Source of the DNA: Candidatus Schekmanbacteria bacterium
GTDB taxonomy: Bacteria > CSSED10-310 > JACPHN01
Direction: 5' to 3'
Length of the DNA: 64,000 nucleotides
NCBI GenBank assembly: GCA_016188575.1
Contig: JACPHN010000150.1
Span: forward strand, 24,828-88,827
The notes under the pieces are model-generated. The model did no database searches and was not told the origin of the DNA. It saw nothing but the letters and a program-made list of their open reading frames with translations. Made by a program: the position numbers and the translations under genes. Positions 1 to 9,361 of the stretch are shown here, piece by piece; position 1 is the stretch's first letter; each line of letters opens with the position of its first letter.

Positions 1-1
1 C

Positions 2-526
2 CACAATCCGCACACCGACAACCCGAAGTCGCTCAAGTACGAAACCGCCGAGGAAGTGTGCAGCGGTTGCCATGCCAATGTCGGCTTCGACTTCCAGCGC
101 GTTTCGCATCACCCCGTGCCGGAAGGTCAGATCGGCTGCAACGACTGCCACAACCCCCACGGCACCTCGAACGACAAGCTGTTGGTCGGCACAACCACCA
201 ACGAGACATGCTACACCTGCCACGCCGACAAGCGCGGACCGTTCCTCTGGGATCACTCGCCGGTGACCGAAGCGTGCACCACGTGCCACACGCCGCACGG
301 CTCGTCCCACGATCAGCTCCTCGCCGAGAAGGCGCCGCTGCTGTGCCAGCGCTGCCATTCGAACTCCCGCCACCCGGGCACCCTGTACGCGCTCAACGCC
401 GACACGACGGCGAACGACTCGGTCTACGTGTCGCTCAACAACCGCGCTATATACCGCGGTTGCGTCAACTGCCATAGCGCGATCCACGGCAGCAACCACC
501 CGTCCGGCAAGACGCTGGCCCGTTAG
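2..526 (+). CDS. mtrA: Decahaem c-type cytochrome, MtrA/DmsE/PioA type, 3' part
   Basis: The gene enters from the left edge; the open frame already runs at base 2, so the start is outside the window. The visible part carries six CXXCH haem-binding motifs (CSGCH, CNDCH, CYTCH, CTTCH, CQRCH, CVNCH) with the repeated CNDCHNPHG/CTTCHTPHG pattern of MtrA/DmsE cytochromes. In that family ten haems form a periplasmic wire that plugs into an outer-membrane porin and passes electrons to or from outside the cell. The stop codon is 16 nt before an MtrB/PioB-type gene, the usual partner, which strongly supports the assignment. The direction of electron flow (metal reduction or Fe(II)/other oxidation) cannot be read from the sequence. 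The full haem count is unknown because the N-terminus is missing. Confidence 0.88.
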   Translation, partial: HNPHTDNPKSLKYETAEEVCSGCHANVGFDFQRVSHHPVPEGQIGCNDCHNPHGTSNDKLLVGTTTNETCYTCHADKRGPFLWDHSPVTEACTTCHTPHGSSHDQLLAEKAPLLCQRCHSNSRHPGTLYALNADTTANDSVYVSLNNRAIYRGCVNCHSAIHGSNHPSGKTLAR

Positions 527-530
527 GTAG

Positions 531-536
531 AGGAGG
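531..536 (+). promoter_or_regulatory. Shine-Dalgarno site of the mtrB-type gene
   Basis: AGGAGG lies 6 nt upstream of the ATG at 543, in the short gap after the cytochrome stop codon. It fixes the start of the porin gene and shows it is translated as part of the cytochrome operon. Confidence 0.85.
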
Positions 537-542
537 TAAGAC

Positions 543-2789
543 ATGAAGTCATACAAGATCGTTTCGATTCTTGCAGCCCTCGTCCTTCTCGCCGGAACGG
601 TCGTGGCCGCCGAGGAAGAGAAAAAAGAGGGAGACGAACAGGCCGCAGCGGCAACCGAGGAAACCCAGATCTGGGGCGAGCAAACTCTGGACATCACCGG
701 CATCGACTCGGAAGGTGACGAGGCCAAACGCCAGGAATTCGCCGACGAGACGGACGGCGTCCACGGCAAAACCAAGGTCGCTTCGCGCAACAACAAGAAC
801 GGCTACTACTCCAGCGCGCGCGCCAAAGTCGGCACCGAGAACGACAGCTCGCTGTCGGTGCGCGTCGGCAAGCAAGGCAAGGTCGCCCTGGCGGCGGACT
901 ACAAGAAGGCGCCGCACCACTTCGCGTCGGACGCGCAAACACTCTATGGCGGCGTGGGCACGGCCAACTTGGAGCTTCCCGACGGCATGCAGGCGGACCT
1001 CGCGGCCACGCCCGCGGCGGATCGGCCCGCCAAGATGCTCAACATGTACCTCCCGGCAGTGCACCACTTCGCCGTCGAGAGCTTCCGGGAACGCGGCAAT
1101 CTCGAGCTGAGAATCGCCGCCACCGACCCGGTACAGCTCACGTTCGGCGTGAAGAAGGAACGCAAGTCGGGGACTCGGCCCATGTTTGCGAGCTTCGGAT
1201 TCGGCAACACGATCGAGGTGCCGCTACCTGTCGAGTACTCGACGCTGACGCCGTCGCTAACCGCGGCATACGCCACCTCCTTCATGCAGGTGAGCCTCGG
1301 TTACACCATCTCCCAGTTCGATAACCGCAACGACGCCTTCACCTGGGACGATCCTTACCGCGCGGATACCTTTGGCCGCCTGGCGCCCCCGCCGGACAAC
1401 GAGGCCTCGATGCTCAAGCTGACCGCGGCGTTCAACAAGATCCCCGGCAACAGCGCGCTGATGGTCGTGGCCGCCATGGGCGAGAACAAACAGGACGAAA
1501 AGCTCCAGGCGTACACCAGCGTGCCCACGACGATCACCGGAACGGAACTGGACGCCTCGGACCCGGCGAATCTTCCCGCCGATTCGGCGAACGCCAAGGT
1601 CGACACCAAGCTGTATCAGCTCCGCTTCACCTCTCACCCGGTCAGGCTCGTCAGCTTCACGGCCGGCTTCCGCCGCTACGAGTACGAAAACAAGTCCGAG
1701 CACATCACCTTCCCGGGAAACGTCCGCATGGACGGCGGCACATGGACGGCCTCCGAGGCCTCGACCGAGCCGATCAGCCGCACGTTCGATTCGTTCAAGC
1801 TCGGCGCCGACCTTCATCTGACCAACAAGACCGCCGTGCAGGCGGGCTACGAGCTGGCGAAGATCGAGCGCGAGGGGCAGGAAGTCGAGCAATCGGACGA
1901 GAACATCTTCCGTCTCGGTCTGTCATCCCGGCCGGCCGACTGGTTCTTCCTGCGCACCTCGCTGTCCTACGGCGACCGAACCGGTGACTACGACTTCCGT
2001 GTGCCCTTCGAGCACCTGACCGGCAACCCGCCGCAGCTTCCGTGGTTGCGCAAGTACGATCAGGCCGATCGCAAGCAGACGGACTTCACGGTGATCACTA
2101 CCGCGTCGCCGAACGAGTTCCTGCGACTCAACGCCACGATCAACTGGCTGAAGAACGACTTTGCCGACTCGAGCTTCGGCTTGCTTGACGACCAGACCCA
2201 GGGGATCACCCTCGGACTGGACTGGTCGCCCGCGGAGACCGTGAGCCTCATGGCGTCGGTGGCGTACGACAACGCCGAGAACAACCAGAAGGCCCGGCAG
2301 TGGACGCCGAATGGGCCCGCCGATCCGTACACGGGAACGACCGATGAGGAGTCGCCGAGCAACTGGACCGCCAAGACGACGCAGGACACCACGACGCTGG
2401 ACGTCGGGCTGCGGTGGGGCGTGAGCCAGGACGTGGTGGACCTCAACCTCGGGTATACGTACTCGACGACAGATGGCCAGATCGACATCGCGAGCGCCGT
2501 GGGCGGCACGACGGACACCAACAATTTCCGGCCCGCCAACTTCAGCGCCGTCGACGATGCTGACTATCAGCGCGCCGGGGCTTCCGTCGATTTTCACGCC
2601 GCGGAACGCGTCACGCTCACCTTCGGCGTGCGCTACGAGGAGCTCGACCTGTCGGATTACAACCTGAACGGCGTCACGCTTCTGCCGCTTACGAAGACGG
2701 GTGGCTCCCAGTCCATCCTGACCATGAACACCCTGTCCAACGACTTCGAGGCGAGCAGCGTCTTCGGAGCGCTCAAGGTCGGGTTCTAA
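543..2789 (+). CDS. mtrB: MtrB/PioB family decahaem-associated outer-membrane beta-barrel protein
   Basis: A 748-residue protein with an N-terminal signal peptide (residues 1-23, cleavage near TVVA-AEEE) followed by an acidic linker and a long series of alternating amphipathic strands. It ends in Phe (ALKVGF), as outer-membrane barrels recognised by the BAM machinery usually do. Length and the partner cytochrome directly upstream match MtrB/PioB porins, which sheath the decahaem cytochrome in the outer membrane. I see no cysteine in the protein, so the CXXC found in Shewanella MtrB is absent. No outer-surface OmcA/MtrC-type cytochrome follows; the next gene is convergent. Function as an electron conduit is inferred from family and context. 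Confidence 0.87.
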   Translation: MKSYKIVSILAALVLLAGTVVAAEEEKKEGDEQAAAATEETQIWGEQTLDITGIDSEGDEAKRQEFADETDGVHGKTKVASRNNKNGYYSSARAKVGTENDSSLSVRVGKQGKVALAADYKKAPHHFASDAQTLYGGVGTANLELPDGMQADLAATPAADRPAKMLNMYLPAVHHFAVESFRERGNLELRIAATDPVQLTFGVKKERKSGTRPMFASFGFGNTIEVPLPVEYSTLTPSLTAAYATSFMQVSLGYTISQFDNRNDAFTWDDPYRADTFGRLAPPPDNEASMLKLTAAFNKIPGNSALMVVAAMGENKQDEKLQAYTSVPTTITGTELDASDPANLPADSANAKVDTKLYQLRFTSHPVRLVSFTAGFRRYEYENKSEHITFPGNVRMDGGTWTASEASTEPISRTFDSFKLGADLHLTNKTAVQAGYELAKIEREGQEVEQSDENIFRLGLSSRPADWFFLRTSLSYGDRTGDYDFRVPFEHLTGNPPQLPWLRKYDQADRKQTDFTVITTASPNEFLRLNATINWLKNDFADSSFGLLDDQTQGITLGLDWSPAETVSLMASVAYDNAENNQKARQWTPNGPADPYTGTTDEESPSNWTAKTTQDTTTLDVGLRWGVSQDVVDLNLGYTYSTTDGQIDIASAVGGTTDTNNFRPANFSAVDDADYQRAGASVDFHAAERVTLTFGVRYEELDLSDYNLNGVTLLPLTKTGGSQSILTMNTLSNDFEASSVFGALKVGF

Positions 2790-2937
2790 CCCCCCCCACC
2801 CCAACCCTCCCCCCTCCTGCGGTGGGAGGGGACTCAAGTAGCTCCTCTCGCCTGCGGGGAGAGGGGGACTCAAGTGCCTCCTCTCGCCTGCGGCGGGAGG
2901 TACTTGAGTCCGCAGCTTCCAGCCGGCCGGACGGCGC
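2790..2937. repeat. GC-rich palindromic repeat cluster between convergent genes
   Basis: The gap between the porin gene and the convergent V4R gene holds three related C-rich/G-rich units, each built like CCTCnnnCCTGCGGnGGGAGG and separated by ACTCAAGT. It begins with a run of eight C. Related units occur at 21044-21098 and 26319-26442. They resemble the dispersed CCCTCTCCC/GGGAGAGGG palindromes known from many proteobacterial intergenic regions. Confidence 0.65.
2867..2910. terminator. Probable bidirectional terminator hairpin
   Basis: GACTCAAGT-G-CCTCC (2867-2881) pairs with GGAGG-T-ACTTGAGTC (2896-2910), a 14-pair interrupted stem with a 14-nt loop. It sits between the ends of two convergent genes, where a shared terminator is expected. 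There is no clear U-tract on either side, so the terminator role is inferred from position. Confidence 0.5.
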
Positions 2938-4179
2938 CTAGACGTGGCGCACGTGGATGACGGTCACGTCGTCCCCCATTGCCTGGGAGCGCTCGACTTT
3001 CGCGCAATAGCCGCCCTCGCCCTTGAACAGCCGATCGTAGAACGTCTCGTCCAGCGTCGGTTTCGAGGCGATGTCGCCATAGTAGACGAGGTTCATCAAG
3101 CCGATCGCGCCGCCTTCGGCCAGGTACGACACGTTATTCTGGGCACGGCCATACATGCCCAGGTGCCCGATGCTTTCGTAGTCATCGTGGAGGATGAACT
3201 CCGCGCCGCGCGTGGAGACCTCGCGGACCTGCCACCGGCCCCACCCCAGGGCGTTTGCCGCCGCCGTCATGCCGTGAACCCAGTGCTCGCGGGTCGTCAA
3301 GTTTGGGCGAATCAGCGCGTCCCACTCCGATGAGGTCATGATGCCGCCGAAGGTATTGAAGGCGCACACGTGGCCGGCCTCGATCAGCAGCGGCTCGACG
3401 ACTTCACGCCCCGCATCGCCGAACTGCGCGATCGCCGAGCGCAGGAACTCGAAGCTGATGCGATTGTAGTAGTTGGCGTAGTGCCGCGTTAGGAAAACCC
3501 CAAATGCCGGGATGACGCCGTTCGCGTCGCCGACGATTTCCATTCCCGTAAGCGCCCCAAAGATCCCCTCGTAGTCCACGGGGGCGGTATCGATGGACCG
3601 GGGCCGATGCTCCGTGAGCGGCCCGGCACCGACCGGCGCAAAAACGGGATAGTTGGCGGCAGCGCGCGCCAGCTCAAAGATGCAGGTCGGGCTCTCGCTA
3701 CTGGCGCGACAGGTTTCATGGCTCACGTTGAAGGAGCCGTTTGGCAGGCCGAAAACGGCGGCCGCGGCGCCGGCCAACCACCCCGACGCGAACAGGCACA
3801 CGGGCGAAGAGGCGCCGTGCCACTTGGCCCGCCACGCCATCGCATAGTGTGAGCTCGTCGTGGCGACCGACCCCCCGTCCGGTCCGAGACTCGAAAGATC
3901 GAAGGTGCCGAAACCCGCCCACCGGTAGAGCTCCGAAGCCACCGCCATGCGCTCAGCGGCGGACTCCAGGTGCAGCTCGCGGAACAGGGACAAAAGCTGG
4001 GCGTGCGCGACTTCGGCGGCGCCACCGATCAGGAAGGGGCGGCTCTCGATATAGTAAGCGTCCTGTATGGAACGTTGCAGGAACGTATTGTAATGGTGGC
4101 AGTGAAATAGCATCGGCTCACCGCCGACAAAGCAACGGCGGTGGGCGGCGTCGAGAATTGCGGGGAAGCTGGTCGACAT
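2938..4179 (-). CDS. Protein with two V4R-like (4-vinyl reductase) domains
   Basis: A 413-residue soluble protein with no signal peptide or membrane segment. Residues about 140-180 show a V4R signature: small-residue-rich GWLAGAAAAVFG, then VSHETC and the spaced cysteine of SPTCIFE. The C-terminal half (from about 270) has a second, more degenerate copy ending in a beta-rich tail. V4R domains bind small hydrophobic ligands in regulators and tetrapyrrole-related proteins; here there is no helix-turn-helix or catalytic partner, so the ligand is unknown. The start at 4179 has a good CAGGAGAG ribosome-binding site. The gene runs towards the porin gene and is separated from it by a hairpin. The domain name is moderately sure; the role is not known. 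Confidence 0.6.
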   Translation of the reverse strand: MSTSFPAILDAAHRRCFVGGEPMLFHCHHYNTFLQRSIQDAYYIESRPFLIGGAAEVAHAQLLSLFRELHLESAAERMAVASELYRWAGFGTFDLSSLGPDGGSVATTSSHYAMAWRAKWHGASSPVCLFASGWLAGAAAAVFGLPNGSFNVSHETCRASSESPTCIFELARAAANYPVFAPVGAGPLTEHRPRSIDTAPVDYEGIFGALTGMEIVGDANGVIPAFGVFLTRHYANYYNRISFEFLRSAIAQFGDAGREVVEPLLIEAGHVCAFNTFGGIMTSSEWDALIRPNLTTREHWVHGMTAAANALGWGRWQVREVSTRGAEFILHDDYESIGHLGMYGRAQNNVSYLAEGGAIGLMNLVYYGDIASKPTLDETFYDRLFKGEGGYCAKVERSQAMGDDVTVIHVRHV

Positions 4180-4252
4180 TTATGACTCTCCTGATTCGGG
4201 TCGGTTATACCTCGTGCTCCTCTCGGTTCGGTGAGACGAGCTCACCTCGCGA

Positions 4253-4465
4253 CTAGTTGGGGCAGGGCTTGCCCACAACAGCCTCGGCGGCCTTCCTCAC
4301 TTCCGCGAGGAACTCGCGCGAACAAGCGGTTTTCGGGTTCACCGCGGCGAGGATGACTCCTTCTCTGAGAGCATTGGGCAGCACGAAGACTCGTATGCGG
4401 TCGACGGCTTTCACCTCTCCGTTTTCCTTGGCCCACTGCAGCACCTCGTACAGCGTCTTTGGCAT
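4253..4465 (-). CDS. Small conserved-looking protein of 70 residues, unknown function
   Basis: The frame MPKTLYEVLQWAK... to ...AEAVVGKPCPN is preceded by AAGGAG about 6 nt before the ATG at 4465. It has mixed alpha/beta composition, two cysteines (residue 55 and near the C-terminus, CPN) and no signal peptide. It lies about 70 nt upstream of the V4R gene on the same strand, so the two may be co-transcribed. I do not recognise a family. Start codon, ribosome-binding site and protein-like composition support it as real. Confidence 0.6.
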   Translation of the reverse strand: MPKTLYEVLQWAKENGEVKAVDRIRVFVLPNALREGVILAAVNPKTACSREFLAEVRKAAEAVVGKPCPN

Positions 4466-4685
4466 GAGAACGCTCCTTCCGATTGGGGATTTCTGGGGGA
4501 GTGGACGCCTGTCGGCGGCTATCATATTCCGTGTGCCGCGGGCGCGCAAACAGCGCGCGCAGGCAGTGGACACAGGCCGCCACGGCATCTTGCGCAGGCG
4601 CGGACATGTCAGTAGAGTCAGCAAGACGCGGCGCACTGCTACGTCACTTCTTCGATACGCGACTTCCGTCTTCCCCGAGCAAGCC
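4466..4685. other. Divergent intergenic region
   Basis: This gap separates the minus-strand small gene from the plus-strand chemotaxis operon and must hold promoters for both. I see no convincing -35/-10 pair. A long open frame runs through it in phase with cheA, but its residues look unlike protein and it has no ribosome-binding site. Confidence 0.4.
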
Positions 4686-6983
4686 ATGGATGAGCTCGTC
4701 GTCGAATTCCTGACCGAGAGCAAGGAAATGCTCGACACTGTCGAGAATGACCTCATCGCCCTTGAGAACGACCCGAGTCAGAGCCGGCAACTGATCCCCG
4801 CCATTTTTCGCGCCGTCCACACGGTGAAGGGAACGACGGGCTTTTTCGGCTTCAGCAAGCTCGAGTCGGTGGCCCACGTGGCTGAAAACCTGCTCAGCGC
4901 GTTACGTGATGGGGTCATTCCCTTGACCGCCGAACGTTCCACGCTCCTGCTGCGCTTTGTGGACTCGGGCCGAAAGCTGCTCCAGAACATCGAGCAGTGC
5001 GGCGCGGAGGGCGATTTCGACTTCTCGGAGCTCGAGGAACGGCTGACAGCGGCGGTGTCGAACCGGGCGGACGGCGGTGCGGCGAGCGCCGCTCTCATAC
5101 CCGCAACGGCACCGGCAGTCGCTCGGCCAGCCGAGGCCGCAGCCGTATTCGCACCGGAAACCGCCGTCGCCCCGGTGCCCGCGCAAGCTCCGGTATCCGC
5201 GCCGGTGACGATCGAGGAAGAAGCCGACGAGGCGGCCGCGCCGGAGCAACGAACGGACGCGGGAGACGGCGGCGGGGGCGCCAGGAAAGGTCCCCAGTCC
5301 GACGGCACTGTCCGCGTCAGGGTGGAAATTCTGGACAAGCTCATGAATCTCGTCGGGGAGCTCGTCCTGGCGAGAAACGAGCTCCTGGAGCTGACCACCA
5401 TCCATGAGGCGGAGCCGTTCCAGGCCACGGCGCAGCGCCTCAGCCTGGTCACCAGCGAGCTCCAGGAGCAAGTCATGAACGCGCGGATGCAGCCCATCAA
5501 GGGGCTGTTCAACCGTATCCCCAGGATCGTGCGGGATGTCGCGTTCAAGAGCCAGAAGCTCGTAACCCTGGGCATGGAAGGCGAGAACACGGAGCTCGAC
5601 AAGGCACTGCTCGAGGCCCTGGCTGATCCACTCACACATCTCGTGAGAAATTCCGTCGATCATGGCATCGAGACCCCGGAGACGCGGGCGCAGCTCGGCA
5701 AACCGCTCGAGGGGCATCTGCTGCTGCGCGCCAACCACGAAGGCGGACAAGTCGTCGTCGAAGTGGTCGACGATGGCGCGGGCATCGACACGGACAAGAT
5801 TCGCCGAAAGGCCGTGGAAAAGGGATTGCTCTCGGCCGAGCGCGCTGCGCAGCTCAGCAACCGGGAAGCGCTCGACATTATTTTTCTCGCAGGGTTCTCC
5901 ACGGCAAAAGCGGTGACGAACATCTCCGGCCGCGGTGTCGGCATGGACGTCGTGCGCTCGAATATCGACCGCATCGGCGGCAGCGTCGAGCTGTCGAGCA
6001 CCCCTGGACAGGGAACGAACGTGCGGATCAACCTGCCGCTGACCCTGGCGATTATCCCGGCGCTGATCGTAATCAGCGACGAGCAGCGCTTCGCCATACC
6101 CCAGGCCAGCGTGCTCGAGCTCCTGTGCCTCGGGCAGGGCGGCAGCCATTCGGAGATCGAATACATCCACGGCACGCCGGTGTACCGCCTGCGCGGGAAG
6201 CTGCTGCCGCTGGTCCATCTCAATCGGCTGCTCGGGCTGGACAAGAGCGGCGAGCCGGCGGCGGCGCGCGAGGTCGGCGCCACGATTGTGGTGCTCCACG
6301 CCAATGACAGCAAGTTCGGCCTGGTCGTGGATGACGTCCTGGACACGGTCGAAATCGTGGTCAAGCCGCTCTCGCGACAGCTCAAGCGACTCGCCATCTA
6401 CTCCGGCGCCACGATCATGGGGGACGGGAAGGTGGCGTTGATTCTGGATGTGCACGCGCTGGGCCGGCGCGGTGGCCTCGCCGCAGGCGCGCGCGAACAT
6501 TTGTTCGCGGAGCACGCGGGCGCGGTGGTCGCCGAGCACGACGAAAAGCATGCGATCGTGCTTTTTCGGGGGCCAGACGACGCGCGCATGGCGATCCCGC
6601 TCGGCGTCGTGTCCCGACTCGAGGAAATCCCCGCCAAGTCGGTGCAGACCATCGGCGGCCAGTCGTACATCCAGTACCGGAATCGCATTCTTCCCCTGGC
6701 ACGCATCAATGACGTGGTCGTGGAGCGTCGCCAGGCTCCAAGGCTGGCGGACGGCGCCAACGAGAACAAGGGACCCGATCTCGTCCACCTGGTGGTGCTC
6801 GCCGATCGCACCCGGATGGTCGGGCTGGTCGTCGACGCCATCCTGGATGTTTCCGACGAATCCCTGGCGGTGCGCGGTCCGTCCAGCCGCGGTGGTGTCG
6901 TCTTCACCGCGCTGGTACAGGATCGCGTCACGGAGATGCTGGATACCGAGATCATTCTCGGGTTCGCCGGAGCGCGGGCGTAA
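4686..6983 (+). CDS. cheA: Chemotaxis histidine kinase CheA with two C-terminal CheW-like domains
   Basis: A 765-residue protein starting MDELVVEF. Domain order: HPt (1-125) with phosphoacceptor His45 in HTVKG; Ala/Pro-rich linker (130-205) instead of a P2 domain; dimerisation domain (about 208-275); ATPase domain with N-box HLVRNSVDHGIE (318-329), G1 DDGAGID (362-368) and G2 GRGVGMDVV (415-423); then a CheW-like domain (about 452-600) and a second, more divergent CheW-like domain (about 605-765). CheA usually has one. It phosphorylates CheB and CheY-like regulators when receptor arrays signal. The start at 4686 is chosen because homology begins there; the ribosome-binding site is weak. It heads cheA-cheW-mcp-cheB-cheR on one strand. 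Confidence 0.93.
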   Translation: MDELVVEFLTESKEMLDTVENDLIALENDPSQSRQLIPAIFRAVHTVKGTTGFFGFSKLESVAHVAENLLSALRDGVIPLTAERSTLLLRFVDSGRKLLQNIEQCGAEGDFDFSELEERLTAAVSNRADGGAASAALIPATAPAVARPAEAAAVFAPETAVAPVPAQAPVSAPVTIEEEADEAAAPEQRTDAGDGGGGARKGPQSDGTVRVRVEILDKLMNLVGELVLARNELLELTTIHEAEPFQATAQRLSLVTSELQEQVMNARMQPIKGLFNRIPRIVRDVAFKSQKLVTLGMEGENTELDKALLEALADPLTHLVRNSVDHGIETPETRAQLGKPLEGHLLLRANHEGGQVVVEVVDDGAGIDTDKIRRKAVEKGLLSAERAAQLSNREALDIIFLAGFSTAKAVTNISGRGVGMDVVRSNIDRIGGSVELSSTPGQGTNVRINLPLTLAIIPALIVISDEQRFAIPQASVLELLCLGQGGSHSEIEYIHGTPVYRLRGKLLPLVHLNRLLGLDKSGEPAAAREVGATIVVLHANDSKFGLVVDDVLDTVEIVVKPLSRQLKRLAIYSGATIMGDGKVALILDVHALGRRGGLAAGAREHLFAEHAGAVVAEHDEKHAIVLFRGPDDARMAIPLGVVSRLEEIPAKSVQTIGGQSYIQYRNRILPLARINDVVVERRQAPRLADGANENKGPDLVHLVVLADRTRMVGLVVDAILDVSDESLAVRGPSSRGGVVFTALVQDRVTEMLDTEIILGFAGARA

Positions 6984-7021
6984 CGCCAGCGCCTCGGAGT
7001 CGCCACACAGGGAGACTGCGA

Positions 7022-7501
7022 ATGGCAACCATGTCAACACTCTCGGCGGGCGGCACAAAATCCTCCGGTGCCGGCGCTATCCGACATTACTGCACGTTTT
7101 GGGTGGAAAGCCTTTACCTCGGCGTCGAGTCGATCCGGGTTCAGGAGGTCGTCCGCCATATTCCGACGACGCGAGTACCGCTCGCGCCGCCGGCGGCCAA
7201 GGGTCTCATCAACCTACGCGGACAAATCGTGCTGACAGTAGACCTGCGCACCCGACTGGGTCTGAGCCCGCGGGACGAAACCCTGCTGCCCACCAACGTC
7301 GTCGTCCAGACCGACGACGGCGTGGTCAGCTTGCTCGTTGACGACATCGATGACGTCCTCGATCTCGATGACTCCGTTTTCGAAGCGACTCCCAGCACCT
7401 TGACTGCCCATCTTCGCGCCCTGCTGCTTGGCGTCTGCAAGCTCGAAAAGCGCCTGCTGCTCGTTCTCGACATCGACAAGGTATCACAGTTAGAAGATTG
7501 A
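7022..7501 (+). CDS. cheW: Chemotaxis coupling protein CheW
   Basis: A 159-residue single CheW domain: the [20 protein letters not shown] start, the [17 protein letters not shown] core loop and the [10 protein letters not shown] strand are typical. It links receptor tips to CheA. The N-terminus has a short Ser/Gly-rich extension before the domain. It lies between cheA and the receptor gene, with 38 and 37 nt gaps. GGGAGA lies about 8 nt before the ATG. Confidence 0.93.
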   Translation: MATMSTLSAGGTKSSGAGAIRHYCTFWVESLYLGVESIRVQEVVRHIPTTRVPLAPPAAKGLINLRGQIVLTVDLRTRLGLSPRDETLLPTNVVVQTDDGVVSLLVDDIDDVLDLDDSVFEATPSTLTAHLRALLLGVCKLEKRLLLVLDIDKVSQLED

Positions 7502-7538
7502 ACCTGGTTCCCCGATCCCCCCACGGAGAAGCTTCGCC

Positions 7539-9347
7539 ATGGTTGGAGAAGTCTCGTATTGCGACCTGTTTGGAATCACGGAGGAAAGTCTGGAGCTCCG
7601 GCGGCAGTTCATCCGCCTCGACGACTCGGATCGCGAGCTGATCGAGCGGCTGATTCCGTGGGCGGAGGAGGTCGCCGCCAAGATCGCAAGAGAGTTTTAC
7701 GACTGGCAGTTTGCGTTCCCGCCCACGCGCACCTTTTTCGAGCGCTTCGCGCAGGTGCGCGGTCTGACGATCAAGCGGCTGCGCGCCCAGCTCGAAAAGA
7801 CGCAAGCCAGCTACTTCAAGGGAGTCTTCCTGGGGGCGCAAAGCAACTGGGGGTTGGACTACATCGAAAGCCGGCTGCAGGTAGGCAATGTTCACGACAG
7901 AATCGACCTCCCGTTCAAGTGGTACGTCGGAAGCTATGCGGAGTACGCGGCGCTGACCCGGAAGCACCTGGCTTCGGCCAAGCTGGACGAGGAGACGGCG
8001 CAGCGCGCTCTGGTCGCGATCGAGAGAGTGTTCAACCTCGACATGCAGACAGTCGGCGACGCGTATCTGCTCAGCGTGCTCGGTTCCATGGGGCTCGCGG
8101 TTGATCAGATCGCAACGACCGCCGACGAGGATCGCACCGAGCATCTCGCGACGACCAAAAGCTGGATCACTACTCTGGTGCGGCAGGCGGACGCGATCGC
8201 GGCCGACCATCTCGACGATCAGGCGTTAGCGACGCGGGTACCGGGCCGCCTCGGCGATTCCTTCGGCACCATGGTCGCCAACTTGCAAGGGTTTGCGGGC
8301 CAGTTGAAAGCGGTGGCAAGCGGGGATTTCGCTGCCAGTGACCCCCGCACGGGCAGCGCCACGGATGGCACCGTCGGCGTGCTGATGTCGGCGACCCGCG
8401 ACACCGTGAGGGTGCTTTCCCGGCTCCTGGAAGAGACCAATCACCTCATCGCGGCCGCGCGTGAGGAAAAGTTCTACGTCCGCCTCGATCCCAAGGGCTT
8501 CCTGGGAGGGTACGCGCGCCTGTGCGAGGGGCTCAACGGCCTGCTCGATACCGTCATGGAGATCATCGGACAGGGCGCCACGCGCCTGGGGGGCTCGTCC
8601 GAGGAGCTGGCGGTCATCATCGACGAGATGGCCGTGGCCACCGGCGAGACGTCCAAGCGCGCCGGCTCAGTCAGTGCCACGATCCAGCAGGTGCGCGAAG
8701 CGAGCGTGCAGATTGCCGCAGCGGTCGAGGAGCTCAGCGCTAGTACGCAGGAGATCTCACGGAACACGGCCGAGGCGGCGCGTGAAGCCGGGTCCGCCGT
8801 GGACTTCGCGCGGCAAACGGAAGAAGCCATGACACGGCTCGGCCAGAGCAGCCGTGAGATCGGCAAGGTGGTCAACGTCATCACTTCGATTGCACAGCAA
8901 ACCAAGCTCCTGGCGCTGAACGCCACCATCGAGGCGGCCCGGGCGGGCGAGGCTGGTAAGGGTTTCGCCGTCGTCGCGGGAGAGGTGAAGGAGCTCGCCA
9001 AGGAGACCGCGGCCGCCACCGACGAAATCGGCGAGAAGATCGAGGTGATTCAAGAAGATGTGCGCATGGTGGTCAGCGCCATGGGCGAGATCACCCAGAA
9101 GATCAACCTGATCAACGACATGCAGACCGGCATCGCCGGAGCCGTCGAAGAGCAGGCCGTCACCTGTGGTGAAATCGCGCAAAACCTGGGTGAAGCCAAT
9201 CAGGCGATTACCAGCATCGCCGAGAGCAGTGACAACATGGCCAATGCAGCGCGCAAGGCGAGCACGGCCACGGAAGAGACCCGCAAGGCCGCCGGCGAGC
9301 TCGCGAGCATGGCGTCGCAGCTCCAGCAGCTCGTGACGCGCCACTAG
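7539..9347 (+). CDS. Globin-coupled methyl-accepting chemotaxis protein (HemAT-like)
   Basis: A 602-residue soluble receptor with no membrane segment. Residues about 5-180 are a protoglobin-type sensor domain with the proximal haem ligand in [19 protein letters not shown] (His119). A helical linker follows (about 200-350), then a long coiled-coil signalling domain whose tip includes [20 protein letters not shown]. Globin-coupled sensors of this kind bind haem and report oxygen or other gases to CheA. The gene sits between cheW and cheB, so it is very likely the dedicated receptor of this array and makes it a gas-sensing cytoplasmic array. The gas specificity is inferred only from the family. 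Confidence 0.92.
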   Translation: MVGEVSYCDLFGITEESLELRRQFIRLDDSDRELIERLIPWAEEVAAKIAREFYDWQFAFPPTRTFFERFAQVRGLTIKRLRAQLEKTQASYFKGVFLGAQSNWGLDYIESRLQVGNVHDRIDLPFKWYVGSYAEYAALTRKHLASAKLDEETAQRALVAIERVFNLDMQTVGDAYLLSVLGSMGLAVDQIATTADEDRTEHLATTKSWITTLVRQADAIAADHLDDQALATRVPGRLGDSFGTMVANLQGFAGQLKAVASGDFAASDPRTGSATDGTVGVLMSATRDTVRVLSRLLEETNHLIAAAREEKFYVRLDPKGFLGGYARLCEGLNGLLDTVMEIIGQGATRLGGSSEELAVIIDEMAVATGETSKRAGSVSATIQQVREASVQIAAAVEELSASTQEISRNTAEAAREAGSAVDFARQTEEAMTRLGQSSREIGKVVNVITSIAQQTKLLALNATIEAARAGEAGKGFAVVAGEVKELAKETAAATDEIGEKIEVIQEDVRMVVSAMGEITQKINLINDMQTGIAGAVEEQAVTCGEIAQNLGEANQAITSIAESSDNMANAARKASTATEETRKAAGELASMASQLQQLVTRH

Positions 9348-9361
9348 GCGAAGGAACCGAC

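Noticed and set aside
549-1067. Long antisense frame inside the MtrB gene
   Set aside because: High-GC genes produce long antisense frames; the residues are Arg/Val-rich without any domain, while the plus strand has signal peptide and barrel features.
4257-4685. 143-codon upstream extension of cheA
   Set aside because: It has no ribosome-binding site, its residues are not protein-like, it overlaps the better supported minus-strand small gene, and CheA homology begins at 4686.
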